Shown here one piece after another: positions 32,472 to 41,492 of a stretch of 48,057 nt of DNA. Under the pieces are notes generated by a model. That model did not search any database. It was not told the DNA's origin and saw only the letters and a list, made by a program, of their open reading frames with translations. Both the position numbers and the translations under genes were made by a program. The DNA is from an uncultured Clostridia bacterium (GTDB lineage Bacteria > Bacillota > Clostridia > Oscillospirales > Oscillospiraceae), in contig CANAZG010000014.1 in assembly GCA_947365965.1 (NCBI GenBank), positions 1 through 48,057 of the forward strand. The letters run 5' to 3'. Positions within the stretch are counted from its first letter, which is position 1. The number at the start of each line of letters is the position of its first letter.

Positions 32472-33785
32472 TTAGCCGGCGATATCGCTCTGGAGCGCAT
32501 CCAGCAGCTCACGGACGCTGCCGCCCAGCAGGGCCTGCTGCTCCACGTTGATAACGCCCTGCTTCACGTCGGCCCACTCCGCCTTGGCGGTGGGGTAGAA
32601 CTTGCAGGAGCCCACGATGTCCACCCAGGGAGCCATGCTCTCGTCGGCCTTGGCAACGATCTCGCCGCCGGCGGAGGTGGCGGGCAGGAAGCCCTCCATC
32701 AGCACCCAGTCGGAGTAGCGGGCATCCTCATAGAAGTAGTCAAAGAAGGTCTTGATGGCCTCCAGCTTCTCCGGGGAGTGGCCGTTGTCGAAGCACATGA
32801 AGCGGTCCATCACGCCGGCGGAGACGGAGGGGTTGCCGCCGTTGGTGGGGATGGGGGCGAAGGCGTAGTTGATGGTGCTGCCGCCCTCAGCGATGTAGGT
32901 GGGGATGGAGTTGGGCCCGATCATCATGGCCAGCTTGCCGGCGCCGAACAGATCCTGCAGGGTGTAGCGGGTCTCGTTGGCGGGATCGGAGTTGGTCAGG
33001 CCGGAGTTGACCAGATCAATGGCGTACTCAATGGCCTCCACGTTGGCGTCGCTGTTGAGGGTCCAGTTGCCGTCGGCGTCGGTGAAGTCGCCGCCGTTGT
33101 TCCAGATGTAGTAGGCAAAGGCGGCCTGGCCCTCGTCGGTGGTCATGTCGATGCCCCAGGGATAGATGCTGGAGTCATAGGCCTTCAGCTTCTCGCAGGC
33201 GGCCTTCAGCTCGTCCCAGGTGGTGGGTACTTCCACGCCGGCGGCGTCCAGGATGTCCTTGTTGTAGTACATGGCGCGGGCGGAGGCCAGATCGGGGATG
33301 GCCCAGATGGTGCCGTCAATGTTGGACTGCTCCAGGAAGGCGGGGTACATCTTGGCGTAGGTCTCCTCGGAGACGTAATCCTTGGCCGGGAGCAGCAGGC
33401 CGTCGGCCTGATAGTCGGCGAACACGTCGATGTTCAGGATGTCGGGGGCGGTGTTGCCGGAGATGCGGGTGTTGACCACGGTGTAGATGTCGTTCCAGGA
33501 GACGACTTCCACGGTCAGGTTGATGTTCTCATGCTCCTTGTTGAAGGCCTCCTGGAAGTCAGCCCACCACTTGTTGGTGTTCTGGCCGTACTGAGAGGCG
33601 ATGACGCTGATGTCGATCTTCTCGCCGGCAGGGGCCTCGGGAGCGGGATCCGGGGTGCTGGGGGCGGGGGTGTTGGCGTCGGTCTGGGTGTTGCTGTTGT
33701 CAGCGGGCTTGTCGTCGTTGCCGCCGCAGGCCACCAGAGCCAGGGTCATCACCAGCGCCAGGAGCAGTGCAAGAGTTTTCTTCAT
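32472..33785 (-). CDS. Extracellular sugar-binding lipoprotein (ABC, family 1)
   Basis: 437 aa with a lipoprotein signal peptide (MKKTLALLLALVMTLALVAC, lipobox LVAC with Cys20), then an Asp/Pro/Thr-rich linker. The body is family-1 binding protein: GNTAPDILNIDVFADYQADG, YNKDILDAAGVEVPTTWDEL, LFGAGKLAMMIGPNSIPTYI. Anchored outside the membrane, it delivers the sugar to the two permeases. SD CAAGGAGGATC upstream. The stretch to the regulator gene (33786-33993) carries no confident promoter. Confidence 0.94.
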   Translation of the reverse strand: MKKTLALLLALVMTLALVACGGNDDKPADNSNTQTDANTPAPSTPDPAPEAPAGEKIDISVIASQYGQNTNKWWADFQEAFNKEHENINLTVEVVSWNDIYTVVNTRISGNTAPDILNIDVFADYQADGLLLPAKDYVSEETYAKMYPAFLEQSNIDGTIWAIPDLASARAMYYNKDILDAAGVEVPTTWDELKAACEKLKAYDSSIYPWGIDMTTDEGQAAFAYYIWNNGGDFTDADGNWTLNSDANVEAIEYAIDLVNSGLTNSDPANETRYTLQDLFGAGKLAMMIGPNSIPTYIAEGGSTINYAFAPIPTNGGNPSVSAGVMDRFMCFDNGHSPEKLEAIKTFFDYFYEDARYSDWVLMEGFLPATSAGGEIVAKADESMAPWVDIVGSCKFYPTAKAEWADVKQGVINVEQQALLGGSVRELLDALQSDIAG

Positions 33786-33993
33786 TCTTCATGATCCTCC
33801 TTGTAAACAAGTTGATAGAAGCGGCGCCCTCTGCGCGGCAGGACATCCTTCCGCAGGGAGAGCGTCGTTCTGTTTTTATTGTATCTCTTTAACACGCTAA
33901 TTAATAGGACCCAGCGTTCACAAAATAGCACAATCGTACACCCTCCGTAAGATTGTACGAATTGAAAGAAATTCGGGGTCCGGTTTCGTCGTT

Positions 33994-34851
33994 TTAACCA
34001 AAGTTTTGCGCCTTCTGCCGCCCGTTTTCCCGAAAGGTTCTGGGCGTGGTGCCGGTGAGGGAGCGGAAGACCCGGGAGAAGTAGTTGTAGTCGCTGATGC
34101 CCACGGCCTCGGCCACGGCGGAGACGGGCAGGTCGTTCTCCAGCAGCAGGACCTTGGCCGCGTCGATGCGCCGCTGGGCGATGAGATAGGTGAGGGTGCG
34201 GCCGCCGGAGAGCTCCTTGGCCAGCCGGCAGAGCTTGGTGCGGCCGATGTGGAGCTGCTGGGACACGGACTCCAGGCTCAGCCGCTCCATGTAATGCTGA
34301 TCCAGGTATATGGCCAGCTTCTGGGCGTCCGTCTGCTCGGTGAGGCGGATCATCTCCTTGAGCTGGATATAGGCGGCCAGGGCCTCCAGGGTCTCTGCGT
34401 AGGCCTTCAGCTCCGGGGCGGCGTACTGGCGGAACTGAAGGAAGGCGTCCCGCAGGCTGTCCGGTCCGCCGGGGTACCAATCCAGGGTGGCCCGGGTGCG
34501 CTGCCACTGCTCCTCCATGGGCTCGTCGTCCAGGAAGCAGCCGAAGACCAGATAGGCCAGGGGGTGGTTCCTGTCGAACAGGGGCATGACGGCCTCGCAG
34601 ATACCGGCGTGGCAGCGGTAGAACTGGAAGCCCCCGGACGCCGCGTAGCTCCTGACCTTCCAGGCGTCGCAGGCCACGCAGCGGCGGTGGCCCTCCGGGC
34701 AGGCGTTGAGGGCCCGGCAGAAGGGGGGATGGCCCTCGAAGAGGTTGATGTCCCGGCCCTGGGGGTCCAGGATGTTGGCCGGGATGCCGGTGAGCAGGTA
34801 GAGGTTGGAGACCAGCTGGAGCAGCTGCTCCTGGTCAAAGAGAATGTTCAT
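33994..34851 (-). CDS. AraC-family regulator with PocR sensory domain
   Basis: 285 aa from ATG 34851 (GCGGAGGTGCTCT upstream); the frame stays open further but has no SD. Residues 1-160 are a PocR domain (LFDQEQLLQLVSNLYLLTGI, CPEGHRRCVACDAWKVRSYA, FQFYRCHAGICEAVMPLFDR) with several Cys residues. Residues about 185-285 are the double HTH (SLESVSQQLHIGRTKLCRLA, SAVAEAVGISDYNYFSRVFR). PocR domains bind small hydrocarbons or sugars. Its place directly upstream of the binding-protein gene suggests it activates the transporter. Confidence 0.9.
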   Translation of the reverse strand: MNILFDQEQLLQLVSNLYLLTGIPANILDPQGRDINLFEGHPPFCRALNACPEGHRRCVACDAWKVRSYAASGGFQFYRCHAGICEAVMPLFDRNHPLAYLVFGCFLDDEPMEEQWQRTRATLDWYPGGPDSLRDAFLQFRQYAAPELKAYAETLEALAAYIQLKEMIRLTEQTDAQKLAIYLDQHYMERLSLESVSQQLHIGRTKLCRLAKELSGGRTLTYLIAQRRIDAAKVLLLENDLPVSAVAEAVGISDYNYFSRVFRSLTGTTPRTFRENGRQKAQNFG

Positions 34852-34887
34852 AGAGCACCTCCGCACAGAGGGAATCCTTTCCCGTCC

Positions 34888-34931
34888 AGTCCCCCAGGGG
34901 GGACTGAAAACGGGAGTACTCCCGTTTTCAG
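34888..34931. repeat. Nested palindromes in the PocR-regulator leader
   Basis: AGTCCCCC/GGGGGACT (34888-34905, 2-nt loop) runs into a perfect 28-bp palindrome at 34904-34931 (14 bp per arm, no spacer). A TATACT (34951-34956, minus strand) with an upstream TGC forms an extended -10, so the palindromes lie within the transcribed leader. Confidence 0.65.
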
Positions 34932-35040
34932 CGGCTCTGCCGCAGGAAAGAGTATAGCACAAAAAGACCCTCTTGTGTACTGTGACTTTTCCCTCCGGGG
35001 GATATAGGGCATGTTTGAAAATTGTCAACACACCCAAATA

Positions 35041-35105
35041 GCGGGCCTTTTTCTGCCATACTGCGTTAAATTTTCTTGCCATCCGTCAGGATGCCTGCGA
35101 AAATT
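35041..35105 (-). repeat. Diverged copy of the groESL-intergenic repeat core
   Basis: On the minus strand this stretch aligns with 38716-38783: shared blocks include CTGACG.ATGGCAAG, ACGCAGTATGGC and GAAAAAG.CC. Identity by eye is around three quarters. Terminal repeats are not evident. Confidence 0.5.
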
Positions 35106-35177
35106 TGCCTTCTTTTCAAGTTGTTTGATGATAACGGACCGGCGGAGCGCATAGGCTGTCCAGAGGAGGTGAGCCGG

Positions 35178-35702
35178 ATGGAGCGGGTCAAGCTCCGGCG
35201 CCGGGGCTCCTGCCTGGGGGAGATCACCCTGCGGGACCAGGGGGGCCGGACAGAGGTGCGGGCATCTATGGAGGACCCGGGGGACGGGCTCTACCGGGCG
35301 TTCCTGCGGGGGGAGCAGGGGGAGCTGATGCTGGGGGTTCTGGCCCCCGAGGGGGGCGTACTGACCCTGCAGCGAACGGTCTACACCCGGGATATCGCGG
35401 CCCTGGGCCGGCTGGAGGAGGGGGAGGCCCGGCAGTCCTTCCCCTTCCGGCCCGCCGGCTGGCGGGAGACCCGCTGCCCGGCCCAGCTGTTCCGAAGCCC
35501 TTTTTTTCAGGTGCGGCTTCAGGGGATGGGCCGGGCGTGGTGGCGGCGGGAGGAAACGCTTCTGCTGCTGGCCCTGCCGGCGGAGGCGGGCAGGCCCTTC
35601 CCCCTGGAGTGCCTGTTCTGCCTGGGGCGGCTGGAGCGGGTGGAGGGAGAGGTGTGCGTGGTGTACGCCTTTCAGGAGGAGGAGCCGGTGCTGCCGCCGT
35701 GA
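35178..35702 (+). CDS. Hypothetical protein (174 aa)
   Basis: ATG 35178 follows AGAGGAGGTGAGCCGG. Predicted mostly beta strands: VKLRRRGSCLGEITLRDQGG, LMLGVLAPEGGVLTLQRTVY, RVEGEVCVVYAFQEEEPVLP; no signal peptide or membrane segment. I recognise no family. It stands alone between the sugar locus and ribF and has its own terminator (35724-35757). Confidence 0.75.
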   Translation: MERVKLRRRGSCLGEITLRDQGGRTEVRASMEDPGDGLYRAFLRGEQGELMLGVLAPEGGVLTLQRTVYTRDIAALGRLEEGEARQSFPFRPAGWRETRCPAQLFRSPFFQVRLQGMGRAWWRREETLLLLALPAEAGRPFPLECLFCLGRLERVEGEVCVVYAFQEEEPVLPP

Positions 35703-35723
35703 GGGGCCGGAGCGGCTGGAGGA

Positions 35724-35757
35724 ACCTGCGGGCGGCGGCCGAAGAGGGCCCGCAGGT
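35724..35757 (+). terminator. Terminator after the 174-aa gene
   Basis: 10-bp stem ACCTGCGGGC / GCCCGCAGGT with CCTTTGCC after it. Confidence 0.7.
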
Positions 35758-35796
35758 CCTTTGCCCCGGCCGCCGGGCCCGATGGGCCACAATTTC

Positions 35797-35825
35797 TTGA
35801 CAAGACCCGGTTTTTCTGCTAGGCT
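35797..35825 (+). promoter_or_regulatory. Promoter of ribF
   Basis: Perfect TTGACA (35797-35802), TAGGCT (35820-35825), 17-bp spacer. The leader of about 85 nt shows no FMN-riboswitch core. Confidence 0.7.
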
Positions 35826-35919
35826 GATACGGGTCCCAGACTGCGGAGATTCCTGTAAGACCAGCGGCTCCCGGCAGTGGGACAGGCCATGATTTTTGAG
35901 CAAGAGGGGGGACTGCGCC

Positions 35920-36822
35920 ATGGACCGCGCCATCGCGCTGGGATTTTTTGACGGGCTGCACCTGGGCCACCAGGCGCTGCTGGAGCAGGCCGCCCGGCGG
36001 GCCTTGGAGGGGGGCTTCACCCCTGCCCTGCTCACCTTTGACCGCTCCCCCCGGGAGTACGTCACCGGCGTGCCCGTGCCCCTGCTGACCACGGCGGAGG
36101 AGCGGCAGGCGGCTGCGGCGGCCCTGTGCCCCGGCGCGGAGGTGATCGTGGCCTCCTTTGACCGGGAGATGATGACCATGCCCTGGGAGGACTTTGTCAC
36201 ATGGCTGGTCCGGCGTTGGGACGCCCGGTGGCTGGTGGCGGGCCACGACTTCCGCTTTGGCCACAAAAACGCCGGGAACGCGGCCCTGCTCTCCCAGCGG
36301 GCCTCGGCGCTGGGCCTGGGGTGCGACATCATCCCCCCGGTGACCCTGGACGGCGTAACCGTCAGCTCCACCCACATCCGCGGGCTGCTGGAGCGGGGGG
36401 ACGCGGAGACGGCCGCCCGGTTCCTGGGCCGGCCCTTCGCCATCACCGGCCCGGTGCGCCACGGCAAGGGCCTGGGCTCCTCCCGGCTGGACGCGCCCAC
36501 GGTCAATCTGGCACCGGACGAGCATCAGCTGATCCCCGCCTTTGGGGTCTACGTCACCCGGGTGACCGTGGCGGGGCATTCCGGCCCGGCGGTGACCAAC
36601 GTGGGGGTGCGGCCCACGGTGGATACAGACGGGGGCGTGACGGTGGAGAGCCACCTGCTGGACCGGCAGGGGGATCTCTACGGGGCCCGGTGCCGCGTGG
36701 AGTTTCTACGGATGCTGCGGCCGGAGCGCCGCTTCCGGAGCCTGGAGGACCTGCGGCGGCAGATCGCCCGGGACGGGGAGGCGGCCAGGGCCTATTTCCA
36801 ATCCATTTCAAGAGATATATAG
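35920..36822 (+). CDS. ribF: Bifunctional riboflavin kinase / FAD synthetase
   Basis: 300 aa from ATG 35920 (MDRAIALGFFDGLHLGHQAL) with GAGGGGGGACTGCGCC upstream. N-terminal FAD-synthetase domain (HLGHQALL nucleotidyl motif, VAGHDFRFGHKNAGN, VSSTHIRGLLERGD) and C-terminal kinase domain (GPVRHGKGLGSSRLDAPTVN, ESHLLDRQGDLYG). Makes FMN and FAD from riboflavin. Starts a plus-strand unit with the DUF4180 gene 8 bp downstream. Confidence 0.95.
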   Translation: MDRAIALGFFDGLHLGHQALLEQAARRALEGGFTPALLTFDRSPREYVTGVPVPLLTTAEERQAAAAALCPGAEVIVASFDREMMTMPWEDFVTWLVRRWDARWLVAGHDFRFGHKNAGNAALLSQRASALGLGCDIIPPVTLDGVTVSSTHIRGLLERGDAETAARFLGRPFAITGPVRHGKGLGSSRLDAPTVNLAPDEHQLIPAFGVYVTRVTVAGHSGPAVTNVGVRPTVDTDGGVTVESHLLDRQGDLYGARCRVEFLRMLRPERRFRSLEDLRRQIARDGEAARAYFQSISRDI

Positions 36823-36830
36823 GAGTTTTT

Positions 36831-37199
36831 ATGAATATAGAACACATCACCCAAAACGGCGTGAACATCGCGGTGATCTCCGGTCCGGAAAAGCTCATCA
36901 CCAGTACGTCCTCCGCCCTGGAGCTGGCCATGACGGCCCGCTATGAGGCCGGGGCGGACAGGATCGCCATCGAGAAAAGCGCCATTGCGGAGGACTTCTT
37001 CATCCTCAGCACCGGCGTGGCCGGAGAGATTTTGCAGAAGTTCATCAACTACCACATCAAGGCCGCCATCTGGGGGGACTTCTCCCGGTACACCAGCAAG
37101 CCCCTGCGGGACTTTATCTACGAGTCCAACAACGGCCGGGACTTCTTCTTCGTGGAAACCCGGGAGGAGGCCGTAAGACGGCTGGCGGAGGCCCCGTGA
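36831..37199 (+). CDS. DUF4180 domain protein
   Basis: 122 aa from ATG 36831 with TAGGAGTTTTT upstream. VNIAVISGPEKLITSTSSAL, FFILSTGVAGEILQKFINYH, and AAIWGDFSRYTSKPLRDFIY match the DUF4180 pattern. No enzyme activity is known for this family. Eight bases downstream of ribF, so in the same message. Confidence 0.85.
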   Translation: MNIEHITQNGVNIAVISGPEKLITSTSSALELAMTARYEAGADRIAIEKSAIAEDFFILSTGVAGEILQKFINYHIKAAIWGDFSRYTSKPLRDFIYESNNGRDFFFVETREEAVRRLAEAP

Positions 37200-37249
37200 G
37201 CCCCGGATACGCCAGATAAAGATTGCATAAGAAGGAGGGGCAGGGAGCC

Positions 37250-38215
37250 ATGAAGCACGTATTCATCATCAACCCCGCCGCCGGGAAAAAGGACTGCACC
37301 GCCCAGCTGATGGACATGGCCCAGGCCCTGGCCTCCCGCCACGGCCTGGAGATGGAGTGCATCCTCACCAGACGGCCGGGCCACGCCGCAGAGACCGCCC
37401 AGGCCCTGGCCCGGAGCGGCGGGGAGGTGCGGATCTACGCCTGCGGCGGCGACGGCACGGTCAACGAGGTGGCCAACGGCATCGCCGGATGGGGCAGCGC
37501 CGCCATGACCTGCATCCCTGTGGGCACGGGCAACGACTTCCTGCGCAACTTCGGGGACGCGGCTCCCCTCTTCCAGCAGGCGGAGAACCTGTGGGACGGC
37601 CCCTGCTTCCCCCTGGACGCCATCGACTGCAACGGCCGGCTGGCCCTGACGGTGGCCTGCTCCGGCTTTGACGCCCAGGTGGCCCACGACGTACATACCT
37701 ACGGCAAGCTCCCTCTGCTGGGCGGCCAGGGCAGCTATGTCCTCTCCCTGGCGGTGAACTTCGCCCTCCGGAGCCTGGGTCACCGATGGACCGTCACCCT
37801 GGACGGGAGGGCCATGGAGGGGGAGTACGTGCTGGCGGCGGTGTGCAACGGCCGGTACTACGGCGGGGGCTTTATGCCCGTGGCCGAGGCCAGGATGGAC
37901 GACGGCGTGCTCAACACCCTGATTGTGGACAGGGTCAGCCGCCCCGTATTCCTCCGCTTCGTGGGGGCCTACGCCAAGGGGGAGTACTACCGCCTGCCCG
38001 GCGTGGCCCGGTGCTATACCGCCCGGGAGATTGTCATCGAGTCCCGGGACCGGGACATCGTCACCTGCCTGGACGGGGAGGTCTCCCGCAGCCGGCGGGC
38101 GGCGCTGCGCCTGTCGGAGAAGAAAATTCTCTTCTTCGGCCCCCGGGGGTGCGATCCCAACGCCACCTATCGGCCGCTGCCGGGCCCGGCGGGAGCGGAA
38201 TCGGCCCGTTTGTGA
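37250..38215 (+). CDS. Diacylglycerol/lipid kinase family protein (YegS/DagK-like)
   Basis: 321 aa from ATG 37250 after GGAGGGGCAGGGAGCC. MKHVFIINPAAGKKDC, ACGGDGTVNEVANGIAG (nucleotide-binding GGDGT) and CIPVGTGNDFLRNFGD are the DAG-kinase catalytic signatures; the C-terminal beta sandwich (LVAAV-type NGRYYGGGFMPVAEARMDDG) is also complete. It phosphorylates a membrane lipid such as diacylglycerol in phospholipid recycling. Confidence 0.93.
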   Translation: MKHVFIINPAAGKKDCTAQLMDMAQALASRHGLEMECILTRRPGHAAETAQALARSGGEVRIYACGGDGTVNEVANGIAGWGSAAMTCIPVGTGNDFLRNFGDAAPLFQQAENLWDGPCFPLDAIDCNGRLALTVACSGFDAQVAHDVHTYGKLPLLGGQGSYVLSLAVNFALRSLGHRWTVTLDGRAMEGEYVLAAVCNGRYYGGGFMPVAEARMDDGVLNTLIVDRVSRPVFLRFVGAYAKGEYYRLPGVARCYTAREIVIESRDRDIVTCLDGEVSRSRRAALRLSEKKILFFGPRGCDPNATYRPLPGPAGAESARL

Positions 38216-38253
38216 ACTTTTTGTAAAACAGCCGTTTTTTTCTTAAAATCCTC

Positions 38254-38282
38254 TTGCAATCCTGGCAGAGATGATGTAAGAT
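38254..38282 (+). promoter_or_regulatory. Promoter of groESL
   Basis: TTGCAA (38254-38259) and TAAGAT (38277-38282), 17-bp spacer, just upstream of CIRCE. Confidence 0.8.
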
Positions 38283-38283
38283 A

Positions 38284-38324
38284 GGCACCGTTAGCACTCC
38301 AGAAGCATGAGTGCTAACGGTGCC
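38284..38324. promoter_or_regulatory. CIRCE operator (HrcA site), extended palindrome
   Basis: Perfect consensus TTAGCACTC-N9-GAGTGCTAA at 38291-38317. The dyad continues outward by seven more bases on each side (GGCACCG/CGGTGCC), giving 16-bp arms. HrcA binding here represses groESL until heat stress. Confidence 0.97.
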
Positions 38325-38369
38325 AATCTTTGTTATCAAAAATAATAACGATATAGGAGGAACCAAACT

Positions 38370-38654
38370 ATGAAGCTCACACCCTTAGCGGACCGCGTGG
38401 TACTGAAGACCCTGGAGGCGGAGGAGACCACGAAAGGCGGCATCATCCTCACCTCTGCGGCCAAGGAGAAGCCCTCTGTGGCGGAGGTGATCTCCGTGGG
38501 GCCCGGCGGCAATGTGGACGGCAAGGAGATCGTCATGTCCGTTAAGCCCGGCGACCGGGTCATCACCGACAAGTACTCCGGCTCCAACGTGAAGATCGGC
38601 GACGACGAGTACACCATTGTCCGCCAGGGCGACATCCTGGCCATTGTGGAGTAA
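38370..38654 (+). CDS. groES: Co-chaperonin GroES (Cpn10)
   Basis: 94 aa, typical length. MKLTPLADRVVLKTLEAEET, the mobile loop KGGIILTSAAKEKPSVAEVI and GDRVITDKYSGSNVKIGDDE. SD ATAGGAGGAACCAAACT. Caps the GroEL ring during protein folding. Its TAA stop (38652-38654) is part of the 3-bp duplication flanking the element that follows. Confidence 0.98.
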   Translation: MKLTPLADRVVLKTLEAEETTKGGIILTSAAKEKPSVAEVISVGPGGNVDGKEIVMSVKPGDRVITDKYSGSNVKIGDDEYTIVRQGDILAIVE

Positions 38655-38815
38655 GAACCTGCATTCATAGCCGGGGGATGCCGGATGGACGAGGATTTTT
38701 CTCGTCAGACAAGGAGATTTTCCGCAGCCATACTGACGTATGGCAAGGGAAATCGACGCAGTATGGCGGGAAAAAGACCGCCCAGACGGCGTGCAGCGGT
38801 TGTGAATACAGGTTC
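38655..38815. repeat. 161-bp MITE inserted between groES and groEL
   Basis: Terminal inverted repeats GAACCTGCATTCATAGCCG (38655-38673) and GAACCTGTATTCACAACCG (minus strand, 38797-38815), 16 of 19 identical. Flanked by TAA on both sides (38652-38654 and 38816-38818). The repeats share CCTGTATTCACAA with the IS5-family element at 200-1022, and both make 3-bp duplications. No coding frame. The remaining groES-groEL gap (38819-38958) is GC-rich with short stems and no gene. Confidence 0.8.
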
Positions 38816-38934
38816 TAAAAACCCGGAAGATTCCCGGCTGGCCGCTCCCCGCGAGGGCGGAGGGCCGCCGAGGCTTCTGATGAAGTCCCCCTCCCCCGGG
38901 GAGGGCCGCCCGGACCGTGCCGGGCAATGAATGA

Positions 38935-40587
<1,653 letters not shown>

Positions 40588-40612
40588 TAAACGCCTGCAT
40601 ACCGTAAACGCG

Positions 40613-40646
40613 CCAGCCGGCGTCCGCAGAAGCGGACGCCGGCTGG
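40613..40646. terminator. Terminator between groEL and trmB
   Basis: 15-bp stem (40613-40627 with 40632-40646), 4-nt loop, weak T-tract. Lies between convergent genes. Confidence 0.65.
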
Positions 40647-40675
40647 ATTCATGCCGGGAAACGGGGGCTGCCCTG

Positions 40676-41338
40676 TCACGCCGTCTCCTCCTGGTCCCGG
40701 GGCAGCACGGTTCCCACGCACCGTTGGATGGGGATCCCCTGATCGTAGAACTTGGCCTCGTAGTCGGTCATGACCCCCTGGGGGCCCCCCTCGTGTAGGT
40801 TGCGGGTCACCTCACTGAGGGCGTATCCCGCCGCCGGGAACTCCCGCAGGGAGAAGGCGAAGAGGGGCTGGTTGTCGGTCTTGAAGCGGACCTGCCCCTC
40901 CGGCCGCAGCACCCGCCGGTATAGGTCCAGAAAACCCCGGTGGGTCAGGCGGCGCTTGGCCTGACGGGTGTGGGGCCAGGGATCGCAGAAGTTGATATAG
41001 ATGCGGTCCACCTCGCCGGGGGCGAAGTAGTCCGGCAGCAGGGCCGCGTCCCCCACCACGAAGAACACGTTCTTCAGCTCCATGTCCATGGCCCGCTCCA
41101 TGGCCACCACCAGCGCGTCCGGCACCTTCTCAATGGCAATGAACAGCACGTCCGGGTGCCGGCGGGCGGTCTCCGCGGTGAAGCGGCCCTTGCCGCAGCC
41201 CAGCTCCAGCCGCAGCTCCCGGGCCGAGGGCATCAGCTCCTCCCGCCAGCGGCCCTTGAGGGCAAAGCCGTCCTGGACGCGGCAGGGGGCGCACCGCTCC
41301 ATCCGGGGAATCAGGTTCTTTTTCTTTCGCATCCGCAT
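40676..41338 (-). CDS. trmB: tRNA (guanine-N7-)-methyltransferase
   Basis: 220 aa. ELRLELGCGKGRFTAETARR (SAM site), FIAIEKVPDALVVAMERAMD, and INFCDPWPHTRQAKRRLTHR are the TrmB signatures, followed by VRFKTDNQPLFAFSLRE and a C-terminal YEAKFYDQGIPIQR. Methylates G46 of tRNAs with SAM. ATG 41338 follows GGAGGTAGTACCCT. Confidence 0.96.
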   Translation of the reverse strand: MRMRKKKNLIPRMERCAPCRVQDGFALKGRWREELMPSARELRLELGCGKGRFTAETARRHPDVLFIAIEKVPDALVVAMERAMDMELKNVFFVVGDAALLPDYFAPGEVDRIYINFCDPWPHTRQAKRRLTHRGFLDLYRRVLRPEGQVRFKTDNQPLFAFSLREFPAAGYALSEVTRNLHEGGPQGVMTDYEAKFYDQGIPIQRCVGTVLPRDQEETA

Positions 41339-41431
41339 AGGGTACTACCTCCAGCGCAAATTACCGACTGATTGTACCACGGTCCATGGGAAAAGGCAAG
41401 GCCCGGCTGACCCGCCGGAGGCACGCCGCCC

Positions 41432-41460
41432 TTGTCTTTTCCGCCGTCTACAGCTATAAT
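41432..41460 (+). promoter_or_regulatory. Promoter of the 356-aa secreted protein gene
   Basis: TTGTCT (41432-41437) and TATAAT (41455-41460), 17-bp spacer. Confidence 0.8.
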
Positions 41461-41492
41461 GGAGGTATCCAACAACAAAGGAGGACTGCGTG

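Noticed and set aside
33900-33965. Palindrome-like CAATCGTAC / GATTGTACG before the binding-protein gene
   Set aside because: The two halves are rotated rather than truly inverted, so the dyad is not convincing.
35826-35919. FMN riboswitch before ribF
   Set aside because: The leader is too short and has none of the conserved RFN segments.
35025-36654. Long minus-strand open frames opposite ribF and the 174-aa gene
   Set aside because: Pro/Arg/Ala-rich translations without start signals; ribF is certain on the plus strand.
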